From an uncultured Bacteroidales bacterium (GTDB taxonomy: Bacteria > Bacteroidota > Bacteroidia > Bacteroidales > Paludibacteraceae), in contig CAMOJP010000005.1 of the NCBI GenBank assembly GCA_946617165.1, positions 1-45,206 of the forward strand: a stretch of 45,206 nucleotides of DNA, given 5' to 3'. The notes under the pieces were generated by a model. That model was not told where the DNA came from, searched no databases, and saw nothing but the letters and a program-made list of their open reading frames with translations. A program made the translations under genes and the position numbers. This document shows, piece by piece, positions 33,124 to 42,574 of the stretch (position 1 is its first letter; each line of letters begins with the position of its first letter).

Positions 33124-35099
33124 GACCGCTGACCCCACAAGAGATTGCGCAATTGGAGTCCCAGAACTGCTCTGCGCATGACTGGACTTTAGTCCAAGTA
33201 GCAGACGCTTTCCGTCCAGACTATATCAAAGACACTCATTTTTCAGGGCGCTGCAGCCTTGGTGTTTTTGAGCGAGAGTTTGACTTACCAGGCGGAATGC
33301 GTGTGCATTCAGGTATTACCCATGCCACTTTGCACAACGTAGAAGTAGGCGATAACTGTCATTTCTACAACATCCACAACTATATAGCCAACTACCGTAT
33401 CGGTAAGGACACGTGTATCGAGAACGTCAATGCCATTCTTGTGGACGGCACAACGACCTTCGGTAACGGTGTACGTGTCCCCGTGATGAACGAGGGTGGC
33501 GGACGTGAGATACCTATTTTCAACGAACTTACCGCCAGTTTGGCATACATACTGACGCTTTATCGGCACCGTCCGCAGATGATAGCCAATTTGGAGAAGC
33601 GCATTGACGCTTATGCCGCTCAGCAAGCAGCTGACTATGGTACGATAGGCGAGAACGTACGTATCCTCAATAGCGGCAGCATCAAGAATGTCCGCATAGG
33701 TGACTGCGCACAGATAGTCGGCACCTCCCGTCTCAAGAACGGCTCGATTAACTCGAACCGGTTTGCCCCAGTCAAGTTAGGTTCCGGCGTCAAATGTACG
33801 GATTTCATCATCTGCTCCGGCGTGGAGATAAATGATTCCACATTAGTGGACAAGTGTTTTGTAGGGCAAGGTTGTATTTTCGACAAGCATTATTCTGCAG
33901 GCGAATCACTTTTCTTCAGTAACTGCCAAGGTATGCATGGTGAGGCATGTGCTATATTTGCCGGCCCGTACACTGTTACACACCATAAATCGACTCTTCT
34001 TATTGCCGGAATGTTCTCATTCCTTAACGCAGGCTCCGGAAGCAACCAGTCAAACCACATGTATAAGCTCGGTCCTATTCATCAGGGTGTAGCTGAGCGC
34101 GGTGCCAAGACGACATCGGATTCATACCTGCTTTGGCCCTCCCGTATCGGTGCGTTCTCGCTCGTTATGGGACGACACACCCACCACGCAGATACGTCTG
34201 AGTTGCCATTCTCTTATCTGATAGAGAACAACTCCGAGTCCTATCTCGTTCCGGGTGCTAACCTCCGCACTGTAGGCACGATACGTGATGCACAAAAATG
34301 GCCAAAGCGTGATAACCGCAAGGATCCTGACTTATTGGACCAGATTAACTTCAACCTGCTTTCACCCTATACCGTACAGAAGATGTGGCACGGTATGGAG
34401 ATTCTCAAAGAGTTACGTACCCTTTCCGGAGAGAATACCGAAGTATATGGCTACAAGAACTGTAAGATTCGTAACACCTCGCTCACGCACGGCATACAAC
34501 TCTATACGATAGGTATCAGCAAGTTCCTCGGCAACTCCCTCATCTCCCGAATTGAGAAGAACGAGGGCAAGATTCATTCGTTCGAAGACCTGCGCAAAGT
34601 GCTCATCCCCGACAGCACAATCGGTCAGGGAGAATGGGTAGATTTAGCCGGTCTAATTGCTCCTAAATCGGAAGTGAAGAAGTTGTTGGACGATATGGAA
34701 CAAGACCGTTTGAGTCTTGAGCAAGTAAGAGAGCGTTTTGTAGAAATGCATCAGCATTATTATACCTACGAGTGGACATGGGCGGCAGACATGATAGAGA
34801 AAGTCATCGGTCATCCGATCAGTCAGATTACTTTAGAGGAAGTACGCCGTGTGGTGGACAACTGGCAGAAAGCCGTTGTAGATCTTGACCATATGGTATA
34901 TGACGACGCACGAAAGGAGTTTGACCTCAACTCACAAACCGGGTTTGGTGTGGACGGCGATGCATCCCAACAGCGCGCAGACTTTGAGTCAGTACGCGGT
35001 TCGTTCGAGAGCAATCCGTTTGTTATGGCCGTATTGGAACATATCCGTACCAAATCCGCCCTCGGCGATAAGATTCGTAACCTACTCTCCCAATTATAA
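33120..35099 (+). CDS. DUF4954 family protein (left-handed beta-helix)
   Basis: 659 aa. The N-terminal two thirds are rich in hexapeptide-like turns (...VEVGDNCHFYNIHNYIANYRIGKDTCIENVNAILVDG...), as in acyltransferases of the left-handed beta-helix type; the last about 200 residues are helical. Matches the Bacteroidota DUF4954 family. The exact reaction is unknown; a sugar-nucleotide or acyl-transfer role is possible by fold only. It overlaps the exonuclease gene by 4 nt (ATGA) and rnz by 1 nt (TAATG), so its expression is tied to theirs. Confidence 0.88.
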   Translation: MRPLTPQEIAQLESQNCSAHDWTLVQVADAFRPDYIKDTHFSGRCSLGVFEREFDLPGGMRVHSGITHATLHNVEVGDNCHFYNIHNYIANYRIGKDTCIENVNAILVDGTTTFGNGVRVPVMNEGGGREIPIFNELTASLAYILTLYRHRPQMIANLEKRIDAYAAQQAADYGTIGENVRILNSGSIKNVRIGDCAQIVGTSRLKNGSINSNRFAPVKLGSGVKCTDFIICSGVEINDSTLVDKCFVGQGCIFDKHYSAGESLFFSNCQGMHGEACAIFAGPYTVTHHKSTLLIAGMFSFLNAGSGSNQSNHMYKLGPIHQGVAERGAKTTSDSYLLWPSRIGAFSLVMGRHTHHADTSELPFSYLIENNSESYLVPGANLRTVGTIRDAQKWPKRDNRKDPDLLDQINFNLLSPYTVQKMWHGMEILKELRTLSGENTEVYGYKNCKIRNTSLTHGIQLYTIGISKFLGNSLISRIEKNEGKIHSFEDLRKVLIPDSTIGQGEWVDLAGLIAPKSEVKKLLDDMEQDRLSLEQVRERFVEMHQHYYTYEWTWAADMIEKVIGHPISQITLEEVRRVVDNWQKAVVDLDHMVYDDARKEFDLNSQTGFGVDGDASQQRADFESVRGSFESNPFVMAVLEHIRTKSALGDKIRNLLSQL

Positions 35100-35869
35100 T
35101 GACCGGTTCAGTTACCATATTAGGCTCAGGAAGCGCATTACCCACCTTCCAGAACAGTCCATCCGGACAGATGCTTCACCTCAACGACAAGTCATTTCTA
35201 ATTGATTGCGGCGAAGGCGTTCAACTTACCATGCGTCAGATGGGGCTCAAGACAGCCCGTCTCTATTCCGTATTTATCTCTCACCTCCATGGTGACCACT
35301 GCTTTGGTCTGATAGGGCTCATCTCCACCTTGAGTATGATGAAGCGTACCCAGCCGTTGCATGTTTATGCCCACAAGGATTTACAAAAACTGCTACACCC
35401 GCTCATCGATTACCACTGCGGTGACATGATGAGTTTTGAGGTGGTATTTCATCCTATTAGCCCACGTAAGCAGGCAGTTATTTTTGAGGACAGAAATGTG
35501 ACCGTAGAGACAATACCGCTGAAGCACAAGGTACCTACGTGCGGCTTTCTCTTTACTGAAAAAGGCCAACGGCGCTATGCCTATATATCCGACACTATGT
35601 ATTCGCCCAAAATCATTCCTCAGATAGAGGGAGTGGATTTGCTTTATCATGAGTCCACCTACACCGATGAACACGAAGCCCGCTGCAAAGCGACGACTCA
35701 CTCCACAGCCCGTCAGGCAGCCATGATTGCCCGTGATGCGCAGGTAAAGAATTTGCTTATCGGGCACTTCTCAGCACGCGTGGACGACCACCGGCAATTT
35801 CTTCACGAGGCGTTGGAGGTATTTCCCGATACGCGGTTGGCAGAAGAGCGCAAAACGTTTGAATTCTAA
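35099..35869 (+). CDS. rnz: Ribonuclease Z (short form)
   Basis: tRNA 3' processing endonuclease, metallo-beta-lactamase fold. 256 aa against about 300 usual. Present: FLIDCGEG, metal motif SHLHGDH (residues 61-67), IPLKHKVPTCGF, SDT near 165, YHESTY, HSTARQAA and IGHFSAR. Missing: about 45 residues between CGFLF (152) and RRYAYISD (160), which in the family carry part of the substrate-arm region. No frameshift is visible at the join. It starts within the DUF4954 stop (TAATG) and radA starts within its stop (TAATG). Confidence 0.9.
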   Translation: MTGSVTILGSGSALPTFQNSPSGQMLHLNDKSFLIDCGEGVQLTMRQMGLKTARLYSVFISHLHGDHCFGLIGLISTLSMMKRTQPLHVYAHKDLQKLLHPLIDYHCGDMMSFEVVFHPISPRKQAVIFEDRNVTVETIPLKHKVPTCGFLFTEKGQRRYAYISDTMYSPKIIPQIEGVDLLYHESTYTDEHEARCKATTHSTARQAAMIARDAQVKNLLIGHFSARVDDHRQFLHEALEVFPDTRLAEERKTFEF

Positions 35870-37227
35870 TGGCTAAATCCACTGTACAATATGTCTGCTC
35901 ATCCTGTGGTGCCAAAGCTCCGCAACTGTTAGGTCGTTGTCCTGTCTGCGGGGAATGGGGGACCTATGAAGAGGAAGTGATTGTAGCGTCCACCAACAGC
36001 AAGATACGTTCCGCCCAAACCACAGCCGCAAGACCCCAACGTATTCAGGACATAGAGGCCCAAGAAGAGATGCGACTGGATGTGTATAACGGAGAGTTCA
36101 ATCGTGTTCTGGGCGGAGGATTAGTACCGGGAAGTCTGGTCTTGTTAGGTGGCGAGCCGGGCATCGGCAAATCAACCCTTGCGCTGCAAGTCCTGATGCA
36201 GCAAGGAGACCGGTGTACCCTCTACGCCAGCGGAGAGGAGTCTGCCAAACAAATCAAACTGCGTGCCGAACGTCTAAGCGGTCAGCCGAAGAACCTCTTT
36301 TTACTTGCAGAGACTTCACTCGAACGCATTCTGAATAATGTACAGGAAATCAACCCTGAGATTGTAGTTATCGATTCTATTCAGACTATCTCCACTGATG
36401 GTTTGGATGCCTCCATCGGCAGTCTGACCCAAGTTCGTGAATGTGCAGCGCGTATTCTGCAATTCGCTAAAGAAACCAATATTCCTTTCATCATCATAGG
36501 CCACATAAATAAAGAGGGGGCGCTTGCCGGTCCTAAAGTGCTGGAACATATTGTGGACACGGTGCTTCAGTTCGAAGGCGACCAGCATTATATGTACCGC
36601 ATTCTCCGCGCTCAAAAAAACCGCTTCGGTTCCACGTCCGAAATAGGTATTTACGAGATGTTGCAATCCGGGCTGCGGGAAGTGACCAACCCTTCGGAAT
36701 TGCTGCTATCTACTTCCCGTGAAGGAATGTCGGGTATCGCTATTGCTGCTGCGGTAGAAGGTGCAAGACCCTTCCTTATCGAAGTGCAGGCACTTGTTTC
36801 ATCTGCCGCTTACGGAACTCCGCAACGTTCCTCCACCGGATTTGATGTAAGAAGACTGAATATGCTTCTTGCAGTATTAGAGAAACGTGTCGGATTCAAA
36901 TTGCTACAGAAAGATGTCTTTCTGAATATCGCAGGAGGAATCAAGGTGAATGATCCTGCCATCGACTTAGCCATTCTGGCTGCCGTTCTGTCATCGAATA
37001 TGGATATTCCTTTGGATGCCGATACGGCGGTAGCAGGCGAAGTAGGTCTCGCCGGAGAAATCCGTCCTATTGCCCGAATAGAGCAGCGGATACAAGAAGC
37101 CCAGAAGCTCGGATTCAAACGTATGCTCATTCCCGCCGGGCAACGAATTTCGTCTAAAAAAGGTCAAATTGAACTCATTGAAGTGGCAAAAGTAGCCGAT
37201 GCGTTCCGTTTTTTGATAAAAAAGTAA
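35869..37227 (+). CDS. radA: DNA repair protein RadA
   Basis: 452 aa, standard length. N-terminal C4 zinc motif (C10, C13, C24, C27), RecA-like ATPase with Walker A GGEPGIGKST (K101), the RadA-specific KNRFG motif, and a C-terminal Lon-protease-like domain. Branch migration and recombinational repair. Last gene of the dnaN operon. Confidence 0.97.
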   Translation: MAKSTVQYVCSSCGAKAPQLLGRCPVCGEWGTYEEEVIVASTNSKIRSAQTTAARPQRIQDIEAQEEMRLDVYNGEFNRVLGGGLVPGSLVLLGGEPGIGKSTLALQVLMQQGDRCTLYASGEESAKQIKLRAERLSGQPKNLFLLAETSLERILNNVQEINPEIVVIDSIQTISTDGLDASIGSLTQVRECAARILQFAKETNIPFIIIGHINKEGALAGPKVLEHIVDTVLQFEGDQHYMYRILRAQKNRFGSTSEIGIYEMLQSGLREVTNPSELLLSTSREGMSGIAIAAAVEGARPFLIEVQALVSSAAYGTPQRSSTGFDVRRLNMLLAVLEKRVGFKLLQKDVFLNIAGGIKVNDPAIDLAILAAVLSSNMDIPLDADTAVAGEVGLAGEIRPIARIEQRIQEAQKLGFKRMLIPAGQRISSKKGQIELIEVAKVADAFRFLIKK

Positions 37228-37233
37228 ACTTTT

Positions 37234-37265
37234 TTTGCGTATTTCATTTTTTTGTCGTATCTTTG
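37234..37265 (+). promoter_or_regulatory. Promoter for the DUF6089-uppS-bamA operon
   Basis: -33 TTTG (37234-37237), 20-bp spacer, -7 TATCTTTG (37258-37265), then CGCGC. Confidence 0.85.
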
Positions 37266-37289
37266 CGCGCTAAATTTTGAACGCGCACG

Positions 37290-37973
37290 ATGCGTGTGCC
37301 TATGTTGAGCAGAATTTATAACAAATATATAGTCGTTTTCCTCCTTGTTTGGGGCATTTCGTCAGGTCTATCAGCCCAGAGCCGTCCCTATAAATGGGAA
37401 TTAGGTGTTCAGGGGGGCTGCGGCTATTATGTAGGAGATGCCGCCACGCATGTTTTTACGAATGTCAGAGAGGTTTATGGAGGTCATCTGCGTTATAAAT
37501 TTGACAAGCGCTGGGCTTTGCAGCTAAAAGGTCTGCACCAAGTCATCCGGGGCACTGTTCCTGACGAGCCGGATTTTGTATGGTCAAATAAACTGATTAA
37601 CTTAGACGTGGTGGCGGAGTTTAACTTCTTCAGGCTGGGGCTGCAGGAATATGATAGTCGCGTCAAGCCGATATCACCATATATATTCCTTGGAATCGGT
37701 GTGGGGTTATACGGTTTTAATTACGGTACAGCCGCAGCCTATCTGCCTTTTGGAATGGGAGTCAAGTGGGTGTTTGCACCTCGTTGGCAACTCCAACTCG
37801 CATGGCAGCACAACCTCTATTTCGCCGACGACTTGGAGAGTGTAGAGAGTTTGGGCAATACCCATCGCCTCAATGGAAGCAATGTTTTGAATTGTGACTT
37901 GACGGGACAACTGATGCTTGGCATAGTTTTTGAATTTGGAAGAGAAAAGAAAATCTGCAAATACTGCTTATAG
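37290..37973 (+). CDS. Outer-membrane beta-barrel protein, DUF6089-like
   Basis: 227 aa. Signal peptide ends near ...SGLSAQ (the frame may start at ATG 37290 or 37302). The mature part has alternating beta strands ([18 protein letters not shown]..., [15 protein letters not shown]..., [10 protein letters not shown]...) and a final ...[10 protein letters not shown] strand. Pattern and position just before uppS match the Bacteroidota DUF6089 family of small outer-membrane barrels. Function unknown; location suggests the envelope. Confidence 0.8.
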   Translation: MRVPMLSRIYNKYIVVFLLVWGISSGLSAQSRPYKWELGVQGGCGYYVGDAATHVFTNVREVYGGHLRYKFDKRWALQLKGLHQVIRGTVPDEPDFVWSNKLINLDVVAEFNFFRLGLQEYDSRVKPISPYIFLGIGVGLYGFNYGTAAAYLPFGMGVKWVFAPRWQLQLAWQHNLYFADDLESVESLGNTHRLNGSNVLNCDLTGQLMLGIVFEFGREKKICKYCL

Positions 37974-37975
37974 TG

Positions 37976-38716
37976 ATGACCTATAAAGAACAAATAATCC
38001 CGGAGCGTCTTCCGCAGCATATAGCAATTATCATGGACGGCAATGGACGCTGGGCGAAGAAACAGGGACTGGCGCGCATGTTTGGTCACAAACAGGGTGT
38101 AGAGGTTGTACATAACATCACGGAAGCCGCAGCCGAATTGGGTTTGCGCTATATGACGCTTTACACATTCTCAACCGAGAACTGGAATCGTCCTAAAGAG
38201 GAGGTAGATGCCCTTATGACATTACTTGTAGATACGATTGCGAAAGAGACACCTACCCTTATGAAGAATAATGTGCGCCTATTGACCATTGGCGACTTAG
38301 ACCGTCTTCCGGAGGCTGCACATAAGAAATTCCTCGGGTGTATCGAGCAAACCGCATCCAATACCGGTCTCAGTCTTGTCATTGCACTCAGTTACTCTGC
38401 ACGTTGGGAGATTGTGAATGCAGTGCGTAAAGCTGTAGCGGCTGCCCAATCAGGTGTCATCCGTCCGGAAGATGTCAACGAGGAACTGGTGGCTGATCTC
38501 ATGACAACGAAAGACATCCCGGACCCAGACCTGCTTATTCGTACAAGCGGCGAGTTACGCATCAGCAATTTTCTGCTCTGGCAGTTAGCGTACTCCGAGT
38601 TATACTTTACAGATTGTCTCTGGCCTGAATTCACTACGGAAGAGTTTTACAAGGCTATCGTCAACTATCAACACCGCGAACGCCGGTTTGGAAAAACAAG
38701 TGAACAGATTAACTAA
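37976..38716 (+). CDS. uppS: Undecaprenyl/isoprenyl diphosphate synthase
   Basis: 246 aa cis-prenyltransferase making the lipid carrier for peptidoglycan and O-antigen. Signature [13 protein letters not shown] (Asp21), [13 protein letters not shown], and [19 protein letters not shown] are intact. ATG 37976 is preferred to the in-frame GTG at 37973, which overlaps the preceding stop. It overlaps bamA by up to 29 nt. Confidence 0.96.
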   Translation: MTYKEQIIPERLPQHIAIIMDGNGRWAKKQGLARMFGHKQGVEVVHNITEAAAELGLRYMTLYTFSTENWNRPKEEVDALMTLLVDTIAKETPTLMKNNVRLLTIGDLDRLPEAAHKKFLGCIEQTASNTGLSLVIALSYSARWEIVNAVRKAVAAAQSGVIRPEDVNEELVADLMTTKDIPDPDLLIRTSGELRISNFLLWQLAYSELYFTDCLWPEFTTEEFYKAIVNYQHRERRFGKTSEQIN

Positions 38717-41387
38717 ACATATTATTTTTCTTTTAGCGTGGTGCGTTTGCCTGACTCTCTATGCGGAGCCGGCGGACTCTTTGGTTGTGGCAGCAGACTC
38801 AGTAGCTGTAGCAGATTCACTCGTTACGGATACGGCCATGCTTCTTCAACCGGAGCAGATTATGGAGAATGTGCCTGAAGTGGAGTACTCGCTTAGCCGT
38901 CAGACATACGAAATCGCCGGTATCACCGTCAGCGGAGCAGATAACTACGAAGACTTTGTAATCATCGGCTTCTCCGGTTTAGCTGTAGGCGACAAGATAG
39001 AGGTGCCAGGCGACCAAATAACCAAGTCACTCAAACGCTTCTGGAAACAGGGTCTCTTTTCTGATGTAAAAATCAAAGCGACCAAGATGGAAGCCGGTAA
39101 AGTATGGCTTGAGATTGCTCTTACGCCCCGCCCTCGTGTTTCCGATGTAGCATATAACGGACTTAAGAAAAGCGAGAAAGACGACTTGGAAGTGAAGGTA
39201 GGTATCGCTAAAGGAAACCAGATGACCCCTAACCTCCGCGACCGTGCCAAGACCGTGATAAAGAAATACCTCGCCGAAAAAGGCTTCCACAATGCGGAAG
39301 TACAAGTTGTAGAGTTCCCTGACCGCGACAAACCGAACTATGTCAAAGTAATTATCAATGTCGATAAGAAGGTAAAGACCAAAGTGGCAAAAATCTACAT
39401 CACCGGAAACGAGGCGTTGACGCATACTCAGATTAACCGAGCGATGAAGAAGACAAACGACAACCACATCACCAACCTTTTCCGCACCAAGAAATTCGTG
39501 ACCGAAGAGTATGAGAAAGACAAGGAAGCGGTAATAGCCAAGTATAACGAAATCGGTTATCGCGACGCCCATATCGTGGCAGATAGTGTTGTCCCTAATC
39601 CCGAAGACCCGACTCGCGTAGATATCTACATGACCATCAGCGAGGGGGACAAATACTATGTCCGTAATATCACATGGGTCGGTAATACCATTTATCCTTA
39701 TGAACTATTGGACGCGACCTTAGGCATCAAGAAGGGCGATACGTACAACCTCAAGCTGCTTAACGAGCGTTTGCAGGAGGATGATGACGCCGTCGCCAAA
39801 CTGTATAACGACCGCGGTTACCTCTTCTTCAATGTCCAGCCGATAGAAGTGGCAGTAGAGAATGACTCTATCGACTTCGAGATGCGTATGTTTGAGGGTA
39901 AGCCAGCCACCATCAATCGCATCAATATCGTTGGTAACACCCGCGTGTATGAGCATGTCGTACGGCGTGAGTTATACACCAAGCCCGGCCAGTTATACTC
40001 TCAGTCCGACATTATGCGTTCGCTGCGTGAGTTAGCTCAAATGGGACACTTTGACCAAGAGAAACTGGTCCCTGATATCCAGCCTAATCCCGAGGACGGA
40101 ACGGTAGATATCACCTATCAACTGCAGACGAAGTCATCTGACCAGATTGAGTTCTCGCTCGGTTGGGGTGCTACAGGTCTTATCGGTTCGTTGGGCTTGA
40201 AGTTCACAAACTTTGCTATCCAGAATATCTTTAACAAGAAAGCATATCGCCATATTGTGCCGCAAGGGGAAGGTCAAACGTTCTCTATCAATGCCCGCAC
40301 TAATGGCGTGTATTATACCCAGGTCGGTTTGTCTTTCATGGAGCCATGGCTCGGAGGTAAAAGGCCTAACATGCTGAGTGCCAGTGTCTATTTTGTATCC
40401 CAGACCGGTTACTCCAACCGTTATTACCAAGCATACCAAAACCTGTATAACACCTACTCTAACTACTATTACTACTCCGGCAACTCCAACTACTACCAGC
40501 AGTTGCAGGAGTCGGAAGCAGACCCGGATAAATACCAGCGTATTTTTGGTGTAACGCTCGGTTACGGTAAACGTCTGCGTTGGCCCGATGACTACTTCCA
40601 GTTCTATGGTGAATTGGGCTATCAGATGTACATGATGAAGAACTGGCCATACCTTCTTATTTCGGACGGTTTCAGCCATTCCCTCACGCTCAATCTGCAA
40701 CTGTCCCGTTCGTCCATTGACAACCCTATTTATACCCGTCGCGGTTCATACTTCTCACTTGGGTTGAAAATTACCCCTCCGTGGTCTCTCTTCTATCCTA
40801 ACAAGGACTATGCGGCGATGGATAATAATGATAAGTACCATCTCATCGAATACCACAAATGGAAGTTCACGGCTAAAGTCTTCACCCCTCTCTCACGTGA
40901 CAGTAAACTGGTGCTCATGACCCGGGCTGAGTTTGGGTATTTAGGTCACTTCAACAAAGACCTCAAGTCTCCGTTCGAGACTTTCTATATGGGCGGAGAC
41001 GGTATGTCGGCTTCAACCACTTACGCTACGGATTACGTAGGAATGCGCGGTTACTCCTCCGGTTCGCTCACACCGTATGATCCGGCTACAGGACGTAATA
41101 TGGGTTATCTGTATAATAAGTTTACGATGGAGTTACGCTATCCTATTATGCTCCAGCAGTCGGCTAATATATGGGTACTCGGTTTCTTGGAGGCCGGTAA
41201 CTGCTTCGCTGACATAAGAGATTACAACCCGTTCGACCTCAAACGCAGTGCGGGTGTCGGTGTACGCGTCTTCCTGCCAATGTTCGGTCTGCTCGGTGTT
41301 GACTGGGGATGGGGATTTGACAAGATTAACGGTTCCTCACAATATGGTGGCAGCCAATTCCACTTCGTACTGGGACAAGAACTATAA
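38688..41387 (+). CDS. bamA: Outer-membrane protein assembly factor BamA
   Basis: 899 aa. Signal peptide near residues 5-28, then a Ser/Asp/Val-rich stretch, five POTRA-type repeats (about 70-480) and a C-terminal 16-strand barrel (Omp85, about 500-899) ending in the beta-signal FHFVLGQEL. It inserts beta-barrel proteins into the outer membrane. The start is non-ATG: TTG 38688 gives 899 aa and a 29-nt overlap with uppS; GTG 38700 gives 895 aa. The order uppS-bamA-ompH-ompH is conserved in Bacteroidota. Confidence 0.96.
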   Translation: MEKQVNRLTKHIIFLLAWCVCLTLYAEPADSLVVAADSVAVADSLVTDTAMLLQPEQIMENVPEVEYSLSRQTYEIAGITVSGADNYEDFVIIGFSGLAVGDKIEVPGDQITKSLKRFWKQGLFSDVKIKATKMEAGKVWLEIALTPRPRVSDVAYNGLKKSEKDDLEVKVGIAKGNQMTPNLRDRAKTVIKKYLAEKGFHNAEVQVVEFPDRDKPNYVKVIINVDKKVKTKVAKIYITGNEALTHTQINRAMKKTNDNHITNLFRTKKFVTEEYEKDKEAVIAKYNEIGYRDAHIVADSVVPNPEDPTRVDIYMTISEGDKYYVRNITWVGNTIYPYELLDATLGIKKGDTYNLKLLNERLQEDDDAVAKLYNDRGYLFFNVQPIEVAVENDSIDFEMRMFEGKPATINRINIVGNTRVYEHVVRRELYTKPGQLYSQSDIMRSLRELAQMGHFDQEKLVPDIQPNPEDGTVDITYQLQTKSSDQIEFSLGWGATGLIGSLGLKFTNFAIQNIFNKKAYRHIVPQGEGQTFSINARTNGVYYTQVGLSFMEPWLGGKRPNMLSASVYFVSQTGYSNRYYQAYQNLYNTYSNYYYYSGNSNYYQQLQESEADPDKYQRIFGVTLGYGKRLRWPDDYFQFYGELGYQMYMMKNWPYLLISDGFSHSLTLNLQLSRSSIDNPIYTRRGSYFSLGLKITPPWSLFYPNKDYAAMDNNDKYHLIEYHKWKFTAKVFTPLSRDSKLVLMTRAEFGYLGHFNKDLKSPFETFYMGGDGMSASTTYATDYVGMRGYSSGSLTPYDPATGRNMGYLYNKFTMELRYPIMLQQSANIWVLGFLEAGNCFADIRDYNPFDLKRSAGVGVRVFLPMFGLLGVDWGWGFDKINGSSQYGGSQFHFVLGQEL

Positions 41388-41398
41388 TATATAAGGCT

Positions 41399-41917
41399 AT
41401 GAAAAAAATCAGTTTGATTATTACCTTTTTGGCAGCAATAGCGATTTGTTCACAGGCAAAAGACCTCAACGTCGCTTATATTGATATGCAGTATATTCTC
41501 AAGAACCTGCCTTCATATGAGTCCGCCAACGAGCAGCTCACGCTTATCTCCAAACGATGGCAGAAAGAGATAGACGCTGCACAGCAGGAAGCACGTATTA
41601 TGGCTACCAACTACCAAACCGAACAGATTTTCCTATCCGACGATATGAAACGCAAGCGCGAGGAGGAGATAGTAGCCAAGGAGAACGAAGTGCTTGAACT
41701 ACGACGCAAATACTTCGGACCGGAAGGGGAACTGTTCAAGAAACGTGAAGCACTCATCAAACCTATCCAAGATGAGATTTATGCCGTTATTCAGGAGATA
41801 GCGAACGAGAAGTTCCTGGACATCGTTAAAGACCGCTCGGCGGACCCTTCACTTATTTATATGTCATCCAAGCTTGACCTGTCCGACAAGGTCCTCCAGA
41901 AACTCGGAGCGCGCTAA
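41399..41917 (+). CDS. OmpH/Skp-family periplasmic chaperone, first copy
   Basis: 172 aa: signal peptide (MKKISLIITF...QAK), an N-terminal beta strand (LNVAYIDMQYILKNLPSY), a long Gln/Glu/Lys coiled coil, and a C-terminal strand. Skp-type chaperone for unfolded outer-membrane proteins, which fits its place 11 nt after bamA. The second copy follows. Confidence 0.9.
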   Translation: MKKISLIITFLAAIAICSQAKDLNVAYIDMQYILKNLPSYESANEQLTLISKRWQKEIDAAQQEARIMATNYQTEQIFLSDDMKRKREEEIVAKENEVLELRRKYFGPEGELFKKREALIKPIQDEIYAVIQEIANEKFLDIVKDRSADPSLIYMSSKLDLSDKVLQKLGAR

Positions 41918-41968
41918 TGGCATAGTTTTTGTAGAAAAGTAATATTGAATTTATATAATTTTATCGTT

Positions 41969-42460
41969 ATGAAAAAGATTTTTGTTATCTTGGCGCTTGT
42001 ATTACCGATGATGGTTAGCGCTCAAAAGTACGGTCACGTCAACACATCCGAACTCTTCCAACAGATGCCTGAAGTGACGAAAGTAAAAGCTCAGATGGAT
42101 ACAATCCAGTCACAGTATGAGAGCCAGCTGACTATGATGCAAGAAGAGCTTCAGAAGAAGTATCAGGACTATCAGCAGAACGAGTCTACGATGCAAGACG
42201 CTATCAAACAAATGCGTCAACAGGAGTTGCAAGAGATGCAAGCCCGTATCCAGACATTCTATCAGACTGCAGAGCAGGACATCCAAAAGAAACAACAGGA
42301 ATTATTGGCTCCGGTACACGAGAAACTCACCAAAGCCATCCAAGCCGTTGGTGCACGCGAGGGATATACATATATCTTCGACTCCGCAGCGCTTGTTTAC
42401 ATGGCAGACAGCGCTGTAGATGTTTCACCTGCCGTACGTAAAGAACTGGGTATCAAGTAA
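41969..42460 (+). CDS. OmpH/Skp-family periplasmic chaperone, second copy
   Basis: 163 aa with signal peptide (MKKIFVILAL...VSAQ), YGHVNTSELFQQMPEV, then a Gln/Met-rich coiled coil. ATG 41969 is chosen; the in-frame start at 41945 would put extra residues before the signal peptide. Paralogue of the preceding gene, with different spacing of charged residues. Confidence 0.9.
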   Translation: MKKIFVILALVLPMMVSAQKYGHVNTSELFQQMPEVTKVKAQMDTIQSQYESQLTMMQEELQKKYQDYQQNESTMQDAIKQMRQQELQEMQARIQTFYQTAEQDIQKKQQELLAPVHEKLTKAIQAVGAREGYTYIFDSAALVYMADSAVDVSPAVRKELGIK

Positions 42461-42466
42461 GCGCTC

Positions 42467-42574
42467 ATGGCTGACGGGTATCTTGAGAAACACTACGAGG
42501 AGTACGAGAAACGGAAACTCGAATGGCTCAAAAAAAAGAAACGTTATGGCAAAAATACAACAAGCACTAAATGA
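42467..42574 (+). CDS. Small Lys/Glu-rich protein, 35 aa
   Basis: Short open frame from ATG 42467 to TGA 42572-42574, in a gap otherwise unexplained. It begins MADGYLEKHYEEYEKRKLEW and then becomes Lys-rich: a charged helix. It starts 6 nt after the ompH stop and overlaps the MFS start (42546) by 29 nt. I recall similar very short MAD(N/G)xLEK... proteins in Bacteroidota, but cannot verify this from sequence alone. Function unknown. Confidence 0.6.
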   Translation: MADGYLEKHYEEYEKRKLEWLKKKKRYGKNTTSTK

